A DNA stretch of 64,000 nucleotides. It comes from Triglochin maritima. Its lineage: Eukaryota; Streptophyta; Magnoliopsida; Alismatales; Juncaginaceae. The stretch's first letter is position 1, and every line of letters begins with the position of its first letter. Location: assembly GCA_963682175.1 (NCBI GenBank), contig OY821775.1, positions 30,502,053-30,566,052 on the forward strand, given 5' to 3'. The notes beneath the pieces are model-generated. The model did no database searches and was not told where the DNA came from. It saw only the letters and a list, made by a program, of their open reading frames with translations. This document shows positions 32,942-44,861 of this stretch, one piece after another. The position numbers and the translations under genes are program-made.

Positions 32942-34314
32942 TGATTGACATCATACCATGCATACATTTGTGTCTTATATCTCTTATCTTTCACCTAAAC
33001 AATGCTGCATTATGAGTTTTATGTTTGTGTATCAGGAATAAACAGGATTGAGGAGAAGTGGAATAAAATGACCTAAGAGCAGGAAAAACGACTGATATGA
33101 GAGACTGAGGGACTAACATGCCAGGGAGAAGGACGTGAATGTAATCCCAAGGGACCAATGAGCAAATCACGAAATTCCACACCATCATGGGGAGTATTTT
33201 GGCAATTCGATTTGGATCGGAGCTCCAGCAACCAACTTGGATACGTCACACATGAATAAAGCCATCCAAGAAAGCCCACATAAAAGCCCAACCGAATCCG
33301 AACCATGTAAACCGTTAATTGGCAGTCCGGGTTGCTCTGGATCCGTTGTGGCTTAGTCGGGTCTTTTATAATTGTGTGTTATGTCTATTTTTGGTATTGT
33401 ATTAGTCCCATATTGGGGGATTGTCCCAGATTACCTTTTTCTATGGCTATAAATAGAACTCTTCCTCCTCCTTTGTCTCCCATCTCTCTCTTGGTGGCCA
33501 TCCTCTCTACTATGAGTAAAAGCCTTGAAGCAAAAACCTGGTGGAGAGAGGCTACTTGTAATTAAGTGAGTAATAATAGATGTTTTGTTAAGTTCTCTTC
33601 ATATTGTCTTGTCTTTTAAATTCTTGCATACTTTGTTAACTTGTTGTTTTATTCTTCTTATAATTGGTTTACGCATGTTTTCTTTCCTTAGTATAAATGT
33701 TAGTTTAAATATGTGTGAGTAGTTCCATCCCCTTTGGGGGTGGTGTAGATGTGTATACATGTTATGTAGATGGTATGAATGCTAAACATTGTTGTTTGTG
33801 AGAAATGTTAGTATGTTTGTTTGAATTAATATGAACTTTTACTTGATGGTTTCTGCCATAATGTTTAGGAACAATCCATGCTTGTTTATGTTCTTAATAA
33901 GAAACTTGTCATGCTCATACTAATCACCTAGGTTAGTGCTTTAAATGATAGGTCTTGCCATTAGGTACTTCTTATGCATTAACAAACACTAACTACACTT
34001 GAGCTTATTGTATGCATTCACCACACTTATTTCATGTGTACACACCCACTCCACCCATTAGGGGTATTTCCCATTCTTGAGATTTATCTTTCTTCTTAGT
34101 AGTTGCTTATCTTAGTTTAGTTCATTTCGTGCTTTCATTTCCTCCTTTCTAGTTTACTAGTTTAGTGTAGTTTAGTTTAATCAATCCTTTCTCTCCTTTC
34201 TTTCCCACTCGCCTTCGAACCAACTAAAGTCGACACACCTCCCTGTGGCTCGACCCATATTTGCCACCGCTTCAACGTGCCTGTGCACTTGCGGTTAATT
34301 AAAACGTTCAATCA
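32942..34314 (+). repeat. Solo Athila LTR in a LINE
   Basis: The 1373-bp LTR runs from TGATTGACATC to ACGTTCAATCA and is flanked by GGGAC at 32937-32941 and 34315-34319. Its TATA box is at 33448-33455. The palindrome is decayed (CCGTTAATTGGCAG, about 33311). A single LTR with a perfect target duplication shows that a full element inserted and was then reduced by recombination between its LTRs. Confidence 0.93.
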
Positions 34315-34325
34315 GGGACTATCCA

Positions 34326-36346
34326 TTATCCATCGTGGATTAAATATGATACCAAAGTATCCTTCGGAACCCCCATGTCATATTGAAGGTGCTCTCCACC
34401 TGGCGAAGAGAGAAAAGGCCATCCACACCATGGATCGGTGAAAAACCTTATTGTTGCCCCATCTCCCACTTGGTATTGGATTTTTTCCTTTGCTAACTCC
34501 CGGGCACTCAAGTATTTCGAGTCCTCAAGTATTTCTTTCTCATGCAGCGAACCCAAAGTGAATTACCACCCTCCACAACCAGCCAAAGTAGTCACAGCAG
34601 CCCAGCATCATTCCAATCCTTTAGCTTTCTAAGTCCCAAGCCACCCTCCTCCTTCGGTCTACAAATACCCTTCCAAGCTATAGCCATGCACTTTGTGGGA
34701 CCACGCTAAACAAAATGAATCATGAGGCTCACCACTTCCTTAAATACTTTCCTTGGGATAAGAAAAGTCGAAGTCCAATAAATGCTCATAGACACAAGCA
34801 CACCATCGAAAGGAAGTTCCTCTTCTACGTTCTAAAACATTGTTGTACCTTGGTGATTAATCCCATGCAATGGTTTCTCCGCAAGCGTGAGGAGAAGAGT
34901 GGGAGGCCTAAGTATGTTACCAGGAAATCATCTCTCTTAATCCCCAAGTGTTAACAAATCCATTTTTCATCGGTCATTGTTCCTCCCATGAATACTTGAC
35001 TCTTTGCAACATTTAGCTGCAACACAGAGGTAGCCGAGAACTCCGTGAGAATGCGCTTGATAACCCTCGCATTTGCTTTAGTAGCCACAACAAATGCCAT
35101 GACATCATCTGCAAAAACAAGATGTAAATATGAACATCCCCACACCTTACTGGTTCGAGAGTGCCTATCTGTACCACCTTTTTGAACATAGATCTAGGTA
35201 CCTCCATACAAAGTACAAGAGGGGGTTAGTGGATCACCTTGCCTCAACCCATTTGTTGTTCTAAATTGTGTTGAGTTGGCTCCATTCAACGTGAGAACAA
35301 ACGATGCCCAGACACACGCCAATACGAGATTACACCAATGAATGGGGAAACCGTACCATTTATGTACTTCCTCAAGGAATTTCCATCAGATAGATTCATA
35401 TGCCTTTCTAATGACCATCTTCAAACACATCCGCCCCTTCCTCCTCCCAAGTGCATATTGTGGCATATCACATTTGCTAATAAAATGTTGTCACTAATTT
35501 GCCTTCCACTCACGAACAAACTTTGCATTTCCCCCACCAATCTTGGAAGCAACACCTTCAATCGATTTGCCAAAATCTTTGACAAGAAACAATACACCAT
35601 GTTACAAAGATAGATGGGTCGATAATCATCAACCGTCGTGGGTGTTGTCTTTTTGGATTAAGTGTGATAGATGTGTAGTTGTCTTGCTTAAGTAGCTTTC
35701 CACTTCTTATAAACTAGTCGGCAACTTTGAATACGTCTCCCTTCACACATTCCCAAGAGGCTTTGAAGAATTTTGCATTAAAGTCGTCTCGTCCCGTTGC
35801 CTTGTCTATGTTCAAATGCTTCACCATCGTTTCTAGTTCCTTCATGTCTAGTGGTTGGATAAGTGCACACACCTCGTCCTCCCCCAGCTTAGGACGACAT
35901 AACGTCAGGTATATAAGTTGTACGTGAAAACCACTAGCAAACAAATTAGAGTAATGCCTCCGGATAGCCTCTTCATCCTCTATTGACACCCCTTCCTCCC
36001 TCACTATCCTCACATTATTGGTGGCTCTCCTCACTCTAAGGGAAGCATGGAAAAACCTTGACTTTTGGTCACCTTCGTACAGCCATCGAACCTTTGATTT
36101 CTGTTTCAATAATCCCTCCCTTACCAAGGCTCAGTCCAAATGTTCCTTACATTGAGCCTCACATTGCAAGAGCTCCTCATCATTTGGGTTTTCCACCCTT
36201 TGGTGTCTGATTTCCGCAAGCAAGAGCTGATGTTTGCCCACCTTTTGTTCGACATTTTTGAAGGTCTCCTCTCTCCACCTCTTTAGCACCTCCTTCACCG
36301 TATTTAGCATCACCATCACCCTAAACACGGGAGTGGCATGCACCAT
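34326..36346 (-). pseudogene. LINE reverse transcriptase and flanks
   Basis: The linker frame 36346-36131 (KRWREETFKNVEQKVGKHQL) precedes the frame 36127-35714, which holds SKVRWLYEGDQKSRFFHASL and, further on, NIDKATGRDDFNAKFFKASW, the opening RT blocks. The catalytic box VFADD lies in the frame 35145-34951, followed by KSQVFMGG. The frame 34556-34326 encodes AKEKIQYQVGDGATIRFFTD, located between RT and zf-RVT in this family. Frameshifts separate all pieces. The protein would have carried out target-primed reverse transcription. Confidence 0.82.
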
Positions 36347-36529
36347 CGTCGCTCACGCCTCCATTACCACGTCCTTAAACATCTCATGCTCAGCACAAAA
36401 ATTCACAAACCAAAATAAGCGCTTCTTCTGAAGTCCCTCCTTCTCCATCGTCATAATGAACATCAAATGGTCACTTAAATCTCTTTCCCCCACAACATAG
36501 AAAGAATATGGTAAAGCGTCAAACTACGT

Positions 36530-37218
36530 AGGTTAACTTGTTAACTTGTTGTTTTAGTCTTCTTATAATTTGTTTAAGCATGTTTTCTTTCCTTAGTATA
36601 AATGTTATTTTAAATATGTGTGAGTAGTTCCATCCCCTTTGGGGTGGAGTAGATGTGTATACATGTTATGTAGATGGTATGAATGCTAAACATTGTTGTT
36701 TGTGAGAAATGTTAGTATGCTTGTTTGAATTAATAAGAACTTTTACATGATGATTTCTGCCATAATGTTTACCAATAGTACATGCTTGTTTATGTTCTTA
36801 ATAAGAAACTTGTCATGCTCATACTAATCGCCTAGGTTAGTGTTTTAAATGATAGGTCATGCCATTAGGTACTTCTTATGCATTAACAAACACTAACTAC
36901 ACTTGAGCTTATTATATGCATTCACCACACTTACTTCATATGTACACACACACTCCACCCCTTAGGGGTATTTCCCATTCCAGAGATTTATCTTTCTTCT
37001 TAGTAGTTGCTTATCTTAGTTTAGTTCGATTCGTGCTTTCATTTCCTCCTTTCTAGTTTACTAGTTTAGTGTAGTTTAGTTTAATCAATCCTTTCTCTCC
37101 TTTCTTTCCCACTCGCCTTCGAACAAACTAAAGTTGACACACCTCCCTGTGGATCAACCCATATTTGCCACTGCTTCAACGCGGTCGTGCACTTGCGGTT
37201 AATTAAAACGTTCAATCA
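36530..37218 (+). repeat. 3' half of the 5' Athila LTR
   Basis: It starts within the LTR at TTAACTTGTTGTTTTAGTC and ends TTCAATCA at 37218. It contains CCATCCCCTTTGGGG, CACTCCACCCCTTAGGGG and the GCACTTGCGGTTAATTAAAACG end. The promoter half is lost. Confidence 0.88.
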
Positions 37219-37224
37219 AATTTT

Positions 37225-37242
37225 TGTTGCCGTTTCCGGGGA
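37225..37242 (+). other. Primer-binding site (tRNA-Asp type)
   Basis: TGTTGCCGTTTCCGGGGA, six bases after the LTR, matches 15 of 18 bases of the tRNA-Asp complement TGGCGCCGTTGCCGGGGA. Confidence 0.8.
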
Positions 37243-38338
37243 GGTGTTCTGTCCAAACTTTGGTTTGGACGATTTGAGTAGTTTTAATTTTTCTTTTTTA
37301 GTTTTGGTATGTTTCAGGGATTCTCAGGATCAAGGTGTGGCAACTGGAGGTATTGGAGAGCCAAAACGCAACAGTGACCGCCAATTGGCAGCCTGGTGAG
37401 CTTCACTTTCTCCCATTTTTGTTCTAGTTGTTGTGTGTTTCAGTGTAGTTGTCTGGGAGCGCAATCTTGCATGTTGTGACTTTTAGTTTTCTCCCAAATT
37501 AAAAATCAATACCCTTTAATCAACTAACTAATCCAAAGCAAAAGATTAGGCATTCTTACTTGTTTAGCTCATGCATAACATACTTTACTTAGGCACGTAG
37601 TTGTCTTTTATTTTAGCATACTTTCAGTTGATGAGTGCGGGCATGAGGTACGCATCTCCTACTCTCATTCATGCATTTTGTATAACCATGAATTAGTTAG
37701 TAGGAATTGCATCGGGACGAGAGTGAGTTGAGCGTTTGATTGGAGAGTTGATTGCTAGATTTAGGATAAAAACACTACTAAGGAGGGGTTGTCCAATAAA
37801 AGATAAGGTGGGGGATTTCATCACCCTTTGCTTGGCCCCAAAAATCACTCTTTATAAAAGAATTAATTCTAAAAGCAAGTAGACATTGGCCCTATGGATT
37901 TCAGACGCACTAGGAGAGTAATCTAGTCGAGACCGTCATGAACTGAGCGGCGTTGCCTGCCTTGTCGATAGTAGGAGGTACTGGATCTCCAGATCTGGTA
38001 TCACCTGCTGGGTATTGTGGTCTTTGTTGTAGGGAGGTGAGGCGTGTCGAGACCAGTGACCTCGAAGTTAGGCGTCGTCTAGCCTAAGGACCCATAGCCT
38101 TAAGTTGTTTGAGTCGTGCTTGCTAGATTAGGCTTCTACCTTCACCACTACCCATGCTTGCTCTAAGGATTCTTCCCTCCTCATTTGAGTCCTCTCCTCA
38201 TCTATTTTATAAGAGTAGTCTCCTCCTCTGACTACACCTTCTGTTGTGTGTTATTTTAGAGTCGAGTCGAGCGTTTTATGCGTGGTTGGGCTCATTCTGG
38301 TGAGAGCGCTTGACTTGAGAGAGTCTATTTTTTCTGAT
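37243..38338 (+). other. Untranslated leader
   Basis: One GACCGCCAATTGGCAG palindrome unit (about 37377) is followed by CTGGTGAGC, a possible splice donor. The part from about 37730 closely matches the leader of the non-autonomous copy (from about 22430). No ORF is supported. Confidence 0.72.
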
Positions 38339-39762
38339 ATGGACGGTCTAGGTGACTGGCCATCACCGCCTTGTGCTCTTTTGGAGCGTGAGGCCGAGTC
38401 TTCTTGTGGTGACGAGGAGACCAGGTTCCATACATGGATTACCTCGGTCCGCTCCCACCCCCATGTAGACCTCCTTCTCCTCCTCCTCCTCTGACTCGAG
38501 AGGAAGAGGGATTTGGTCAGGATCGAGTTCTTGGTGTATCACCACTTTTAGCTCGACAGGATAGACCGTTGACTTTGTGGGAGCAGACCCATCCTGTTCA
38601 GGCCGCGCAACCTTCTTGCATAGTTCTTCCCCCAGCTCGCGGGAACAACTATGAACTGAAACCTCAATATGTGAGCATGCTTCCTACCTTCACTGCCAAT
38701 AAGGAGGGTCCGTATATTTTTATAGCTGAATTCGAGGAGGTATGCTCCATGTTCAAGCTTCAACAACTTGATGAGGATTCAGTCCGGTTGAGGATGATTT
38801 CTTTCGCGTTGAAGGATAACGCAAAGAAATTGATTTACAGCCTCCCGGCGAGCTCTATTCGGTGTTGGGATGACTTTGTTACCGTCTTTCTGAAGAGAAT
38901 TTTCCTTCAAAGGAAAACTCAACAGATACGACACCAGATACATTAAATGTATCAGACTGAGACCGAATCTTTTCATGATTTCTTTGAGAGGTTCAAGGAC
39001 CTTCTCGAGCGGTGCCCTCATCATGGACTTGAGCTATGGCAGTTGTACCAGATTGTTTATGAGGGCCTCAACTACAACACCCGCACATTGTTGGAGTCGA
39101 TGTGTCAGGGTGATTTCCAAATGAAACCCATCAATGAGGCATGAGATACTTTTGAGTTAATGGTTGAACGTACCTTTGAGTAGGACACTATAAGAGAGCC
39201 ACCAGCCGCCAGGTCTTCTGGTCTAGCTGGATCATATCAAGTTGAGTGAACTATCGCGTCTGAGGCAAAATTGGCTGCTCTCATGCGTAGGATTGAGAGA
39301 TTAGAGTGGGACCGAGCTCTTGTAGCTCAGGTTGCTACTCTCGGGTGTAGTAGGTGTGGACTTATGGGTCATGATGATTTGGAATGCGCTTCCGCTCCAA
39401 GGGATACTGAACATGAAAATGCGATGTATCAACACAGGCCCCATTACGACCTGTACAGTCACTCCTACAACCTGGGATGGTGTAACCATCCTAACTTCTC
39501 TTGGGGGCCTAGTGGGCGTCACGGTCAGAGCTTGCACGCTCAACCTCAACCTCCACCTTATCAACCTCCATGCTCATCGGCAACCTACCAACCTCCACAT
39601 CAAAGGTCTCAGTGCCATAATTACAAACCTGCTCAAGCCTTATCGTCGGGTTATTCTAACCAAACTCCACTACCCCAACGGGTTGACCCGAAGGACCCCC
39701 ACCCTAGAACAAAACTTTCAAGCGTTCATGTAGATCACACAAACCATGTTTGCGGCCAGTAA
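38339..39762 (+). pseudogene. Athila gag
   Basis: The ATG at 38339 (MDGLGDWPSPP) matches the gag start of the other element. After a frameshift near 38430 the second frame contains the retrotransposon gag domain: PYIFIAEFEEVCSMF, LRMISFALKDNAKKLIYSLP, WDDFVTVFLKRIF, then beyond a TAA at 38944 ESFHDFFERFKDLLERCPHH. Further stops are near 39142, 39181 and 39247. The frame 39271-39762 holds the zinc knuckle CSRCGLMGHDDLEC and a Pro/Gln/Tyr-rich tail. Gag forms the particle that packages element RNA. At least five lesions make this copy inactive. Confidence 0.87.
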
Positions 39763-40926
39763 TAATTCGGGCAAAGCATTGGAAATGCAAGTTAGCCAGT
39801 TGGCTCATCAACTCCATGAACGCGAGAAGGGTCAATTACCAAGTCAACCGGTGGTAAAGCCAGGGTCAACCTGCTCATTCTAGGCAGAATGTGCAAAATG
39901 TTGAAAGTGACCCTTCCCAACATGCTAATGTTCCATACCTTAAGATCGGGAAGGGTTGTTGACAACAATGTGGAAATGCCTGAAGCCAACTTTGTTGGTG
40001 ACTCTTCTGAGGAGGGTCGTCAGTCTTTCAAGGAACCTAATTCTGAGACTCCTCCTCATGATAGTTATGTCCCCATGACACCATTCCCTCATAGGTTGAC
40101 TAAAAAACGTGATGAGCATTGGGACAAAATCGTTGAGGTACTTAGGCAAGTCAAGGTGAACATCCCGTTGTTGGACGTTGTTCAACAAATGTCACTATAT
40201 GCCAAGTTCCTTAAAAACCTTTATACCATTAAGTGAAGAAAAAATATTCCCAAAAAGGCATGTTTGGCCGCCAATGTGAGCTCGATATTGACACAACCCA
40301 TGCAAGTAAAATACAAGGACAAAAGTTGTCCAATTGTCTATTGCATGATCAGTAATGTGACAATTCCTCAAGCTTTGTTGGATTTGGGAGCATCTGTGAA
40401 CCTCCTGCCCTACTCTGTCTATGTCACCCTTGGAATAGGTGATCTTAAACCAACGAGGACAACCCTCCAGTTTGCTGACAGATCCGTCAAGTTTCTACGA
40501 GGGATTGTGGAGTATGTCCTTATTAAAGTAGGTGAGTTCGTATTTCCAGTTGATTTCATCATTTTGGATACCGAACCTGTGTCGAACCCACAAGGATAAA
40601 TTCCAGTGATCCTTGGGAGGCCTTTTCTTGAGACATCTAGTGCTTTGATCAATTGTCGCAATGGCTTGATGAGGTTGTCTTTTGGAAACCTCACGGTGGA
40701 TTTCAACATCTTTACTCTTGGTAAGCAACCCGGGCTCTTCGATGATGTTGACGGAGCCAATTTCATTCAGGACACGGATGACCCCCAGTAATTTGGCTTG
40801 TTCGACTCACATCGACATATTATTGAGGTGCCTAATGACCAGGTTGCATGTGAAGATGATCTTGAGGAATACTCCTGTGAAATTTTGGAAAAATAGGCAC
40901 ATCTGGGTGCTTGCTCCTCTTACCCT
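39763..40926 (+). pseudogene. Athila linker and aspartic protease
   Basis: A coiled-coil-like stretch (MQVSQLAHQLHEREKG, about 39787) leads, after frameshifts, to the frame 39889-40236. After a TGA, the frame 40264-40599 holds the protease: ALLDLGASVNLLPYSVYVTL with catalytic Asp in DLGAS, then TTLQFADRSVKFLRGIVEYV and VDFIILDTEP, the usual Athila retropepsin blocks. After a TAA at 40597 the frame continues with VILGRPFLETSSALINCRNG and FDDVDGANFI. The enzyme would cleave the gag-pol polyprotein in the particle. Confidence 0.86.
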
Positions 40927-42185
40927 GTGGCCCTTGAGCCACTTGAAATCAACTCTGAATCCAACAAGGACCCACCTCTGGTCGAGCTCAAACCTCTCCC
41001 TGATAACCTCAAATACATCTTTTTAGGGGATAATAAGACATTGCCACTCATTATAGCTTCTGATCTTGCAAAATATCAAGAGGTTGCCCTCACAAAAGTG
41101 CTCATTGAAAACAAAGAGGCTATCTGGTGGTCCTTGAAGGACATCAAGGGAATTAGCCCGGGTATTGTTCAGCATCGGATCCACATGGAAGAGGATTCTA
41201 GGTCGTGTCGGGACCCACAACGAAGATGGGTTACGTAATGCGCTGACAGTGTTTCAAAGGTGTATGATCAACATCTTCTCCGATATGGTAGAGCGTTTCC
41301 TTGAGATTTTCATGGACGACTTTTCGATATTTGGCTCTTCCTCTGATGAGTGCCTTCCTTGTCCTCAAGCGATAAAGTGAGAAGAACCACACTCTTAATT
41401 GGGAGAAATGTCACTTCATGGTGAAGCGAGGGATTGTACTTGGACATGTGGTCTCAAGTAGGGGAATTGAGGTCGATCCAGCCAAAGTGAGTCTTCTTGC
41501 TAATCTCCCACCGCTACGTAATGCGAAGGATATTCGTGCCTATTTGGGGCATGCAGGATTCTATCAGCGGTTCATTCGGGATTGTAGCAAAATTTCTGGA
41601 CCTCTCACCGCCTTGTTGGCTAAGGATGCCATTTTTGAGTTCACACCGGATTGCCACCATGCCTTTTTGACCTTGAAGAAAGAGTTCACTTCATCTCCCA
41701 TAATTAAGGCACCGGTGTGGATTGAATCCTTCGAGTTAATGTGTGATGCATCTGACTTTTCTGTGGGAGAAGTGCTTGGGCAACGATTGTACAAATTGCC
41801 TCATGTGATCTACTATGCCAGTAGAACACTCAATGTTGCCCAATTGAACTACACTGTGACCAAGAAGGAATTCTTAGCGATCATATTCACTTTGGAGAAA
41901 TTCCGATCGTACTTGATTGGCTCCCATGTGATTATATATTCTGATCACATAGCCATCAAGCACCTCATGGCGAAGAAAGACGTAAAATCCCGACCCTTGA
42001 GATGGATCTTGTTGTTACAAGAATTCGATCTCGAGATTCAGGACATAAAAAGGTGTGAAAATGTTGTAGCAGACTACCTGTGTCATCTAGAGTCGACCAA
42101 CCCACAAGACCAAATTATTAATGACAAATTTCCTGACAAGCAGTTGTTCACAATCGAAGATAACTCTTGGTTTCCAACATCGTGA
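40927..42185 (+). pseudogene. Athila reverse transcriptase and RNase H, RT deleted inside
   Basis: The frame from 40927 gives the linker (PLPDNLKYIFLGDNKTLP) and the RT entry (GISPGIVQHRIHMEEDS). Near 41225-41250 it jumps to FQRCMINIFSDMVERFLEIF followed by MDDFSIFGSS, so fingers and first palm motifs are deleted while the FMDD active site remains. A frameshift near 41380 precedes the frame 41418-42185 with [19 protein letters not shown], the RNase H start [20 protein letters not shown] and [10 protein letters not shown], ending after [12 protein letters not shown]. The full enzyme would copy element RNA into DNA. Confidence 0.88.
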
Positions 42186-44861
42186 ACTACCACATGACCG
42201 AGCAACTTCCTGTCGGTTGGTCAAAATCTGACCAAACCAAATTTAGATCTTATGTCAGATTCTTTCACTGGGACGACCCCTACCTATTCAAATACTGCTC
42301 GGACCAAATTTTGTGGCGGTGCATCCTAGATATCGAGTTCCAAAGTGTGTTCCATTTCTGCCTGATTGACATCATTTCATGCTTATATTGTATCTTATAT
42401 CCATTATCTTTCACCTAAACAATGCTATGTTACGAGTTTTATGTTTAGTTTTCAGGAATAAATAGGTTTGAAGAGATGAAGCATAAAAGAACCCAAAAGC
42501 TTGGAAAAAAAACTGAATTGTGAGATCTGGGGACTAAGATCCAAGGGAGAAGGACATGAATGTAAGACAGAAGGACCTAATAGCAAAACAGAATACTCCA
42601 CACCATCATGGGGAGTATTTTAGCAATTCGATTCGGGTCTGAGCTCCAACAACCCAAGTGAATGCATCCAAGACCAGCAAATATACTAAGAAAAGCCCAC
42701 AACAAAAATGAGCAGGATCTGAACCATATAGAACGCCAATTGGCGGTCCATTTTGGCCCAAATCCGCTATAATTTTTCCAGCACATGTATTAGAGGATTT
42801 GTAGGCTATTTTTGGTATCTGTTTAGTCCCACATCGGTGGATTGTCCCGGTTTGCCTTTTTGCATGGATATAAATAGAACTCTTCACCTTCCATTGTAAG
42901 CACTCCATATTTTAAGTGGTTATTCTTCGTACTAGAAGTGAGGCCTTGAAGCACACACTAAAGTAGGAGGATGCTACTTTTAATGTGAGTCATTTTAATA
43001 CAAGTTTTCTTTATTATGTTGTTTTTTTTATGTTTCTTGTTTTGCTTTGCTTAATCTTATTTCGTTAGTTTTATTAGCTTAGTTAATATGCTTTCTTTGT
43101 TTAGTTTAATAATTAGTGTAATGTCTAGTGAGTAGTTCCATCCCCTTTTGGGGGTGGAGTAGATGTACATACATGCAAATGAGAATGGATTGAATTCTTT
43201 ATTTCCAAGTGTTCATAAAACATGAATGTATGCTTGCTTGTTTAGGATAGAATTTATAACTTGATGAGTTTTGCCAAAATGATTTGACGCCTCTCATGCT
43301 TGTTTACATTTTGAAATAAACATATTGCATATGTAAATGTTAAGCAACTAAGTTGGTGAATAGATCGATAGGGTTTGCCAAAACATTTAGACACTTCCTA
43401 TGCATGATAACACCACCTTTATTTGTTCTTAAAGAATGTGTTCAACACCCACCTCTTTGCTTATGTGCACTTACTCCATTCCTTAGGGGTTTTCCCATTT
43501 TTGTATTCCAGCATTCATGTTTTGTCCTTAGCTTAGTTGTCATTTAATTGTTTGTTTCTTTCGTTCGCATTTCATACTTCTTAGCGTAGTTTAGTGTAGA
43601 GTAGCATAATCAATCTTTCTCACCTAATTTTTGCCACTTGATTTCTGATAAACAAGAGTCTGCTCACCTCCCTGAGGACGACCCGTACTTGCCACCGCTT
43701 CATCGCGGCCGTGCACTTGCGGTTTAATTAAAACGTTCAACACTGCCACTCTAAGGCTTGTGGAGGACACTTTGGAGCAAATAAAACTGCCACCAAGGTG
43801 CTCCAATCTGGATTCTACTGGTCTTCTCTTTTCAAAGACGCTTACGACTTTTGTAAGCAATGTGATAGGTACCAGCGCCTTGGCAGGATTACTCGACGTG
43901 ACATGATACCTTTGCAAAATGTCCTTGTTGTCGACATCTTCGATGTGTGGGGCATCAACTTTATGGGTCCCTTCCCAAATTTGTTCGGGAATGTTTACAT
44001 TCTGGTGGTCGTTGACTATGTGTCTAAGTGGGTTGAGGCTATCCCCACAAAGACCATTGACAACAAGGTGGTCATCAAATTCTTAAGGGACGTTTTTTGC
44101 GCGATTTGGTACTCCTCGTACCATAATCAGCGATAGGGGTACCCACTTCTGTAATCGCTCATTTGAAGCATTTATGAGGAAATATTTGATCACCCATAAG
44201 CTTGCGACCCGATATCATCCTTAAACTAGTGGGCAGGTTGAAGTCTCCAACCGTCAATTAAAGCAAATCCTTGAGAAGACGGTTAATTGCTCGAGGAAGG
44301 ATTGGTCAACTAAGTTGAATGGCGCGTTGTGGGCTTCCGTACCACGTGTAAGACCAATTTGGGTATGTCCCCATATCGGGTAGTGTACGACAAGGCTTGC
44401 CACCTACCCGTTGAGCTTGATCATCGTGCTTTTTGGCGATCAAGAACATGAATATGGATCTTGATCAAGCAAGGGTGCAACGTAAACTCGACATTGTGGA
44501 GTAGGAAGAGCTACACAATGATGCGTATGAAAATGCAAAAAATCATAAGTCCCGAGCCAAGTTGTTTCACGATCGCATGATTATGCGAAAGGAGTTTACG
44601 GCAAGGAAGAAGGTGTTGCTCTACAATTCTCGGCTTCATCTGTTTGCGGGTAAGCTCGGTAGTCGCTGGTCTGACCCTTTTATTTTCCAAACTGTGTTTC
44701 CTCATGGAGCGGTTAACATCCTAAACCCAGGGAATGGGGACATGTTCAAAGTTAATAGACAATGCCTCAAACCTTACATAGAGGGGGCGTCAGTTGAAGT
44801 TGAGGAGGTCATGTTCCTTCACGAACATCTGTCGCACTCAACCATTCATGTACCAACATGA
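42186..44861 (+). pseudogene. Athila integrase, interrupted by a solo LTR
   Basis: 42186-42362 encodes the N-terminal region (VRFFHWDDPYLFKYCSDQ). The zinc-binding domain then breaks off at 42362 and resumes at 43743 with KACGGHFGANKTA and CKQCDRYQRLG. The core follows: DVWGINFMGPFP with the first Asp, YVSKWVEAIPTK, then a frameshift in a T-run near 44094, SDRGTHFCN with the second Asp, a TAA at about 44222, and [11 protein letters not shown] with Glu. The C-terminal domain is in 44562-44861 (SRLHLFAGKLGSRWSDPF, LNPGNGDMFKVN). The coding frame is continuous across the insertion if one target-duplication copy is ignored. Confidence 0.9.
42363..43742 (+). repeat. Solo Athila LTR inside integrase
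   Basis: The 1380-bp LTR starts TGATTGACATC and ends ACGTTCAACA, with perfect five-base duplication CTGCC at 42358-42362 and 43743-43747. It holds the palindrome GCCAATTGGC (about 42734), the TATA box at 42869-42876 and CACCTCCCTGAGGACGACCC near its end. It is diverged from the LTRs of its host element, so it came from a different Athila subfamily. Confidence 0.95.

Larger units (their letters stand above)
32133..36525 (-). mobile_element. L1-type LINE, split by a solo LTR
   Basis: The 3' end shares TGCCTCTAATTCATTAATGTG and the next bases with the LINE at 49211. Minus-strand coding order from the right is: endonuclease C-terminal part (near 36525-36430), linker (36346-36131), reverse transcriptase (36127-34950), post-RT region (34556-34326), [solo Athila LTR], then the C-terminal region (32940-32312). 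The 5' end is broken at about 36525 against a truncated Athila LTR. Confidence 0.85.
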
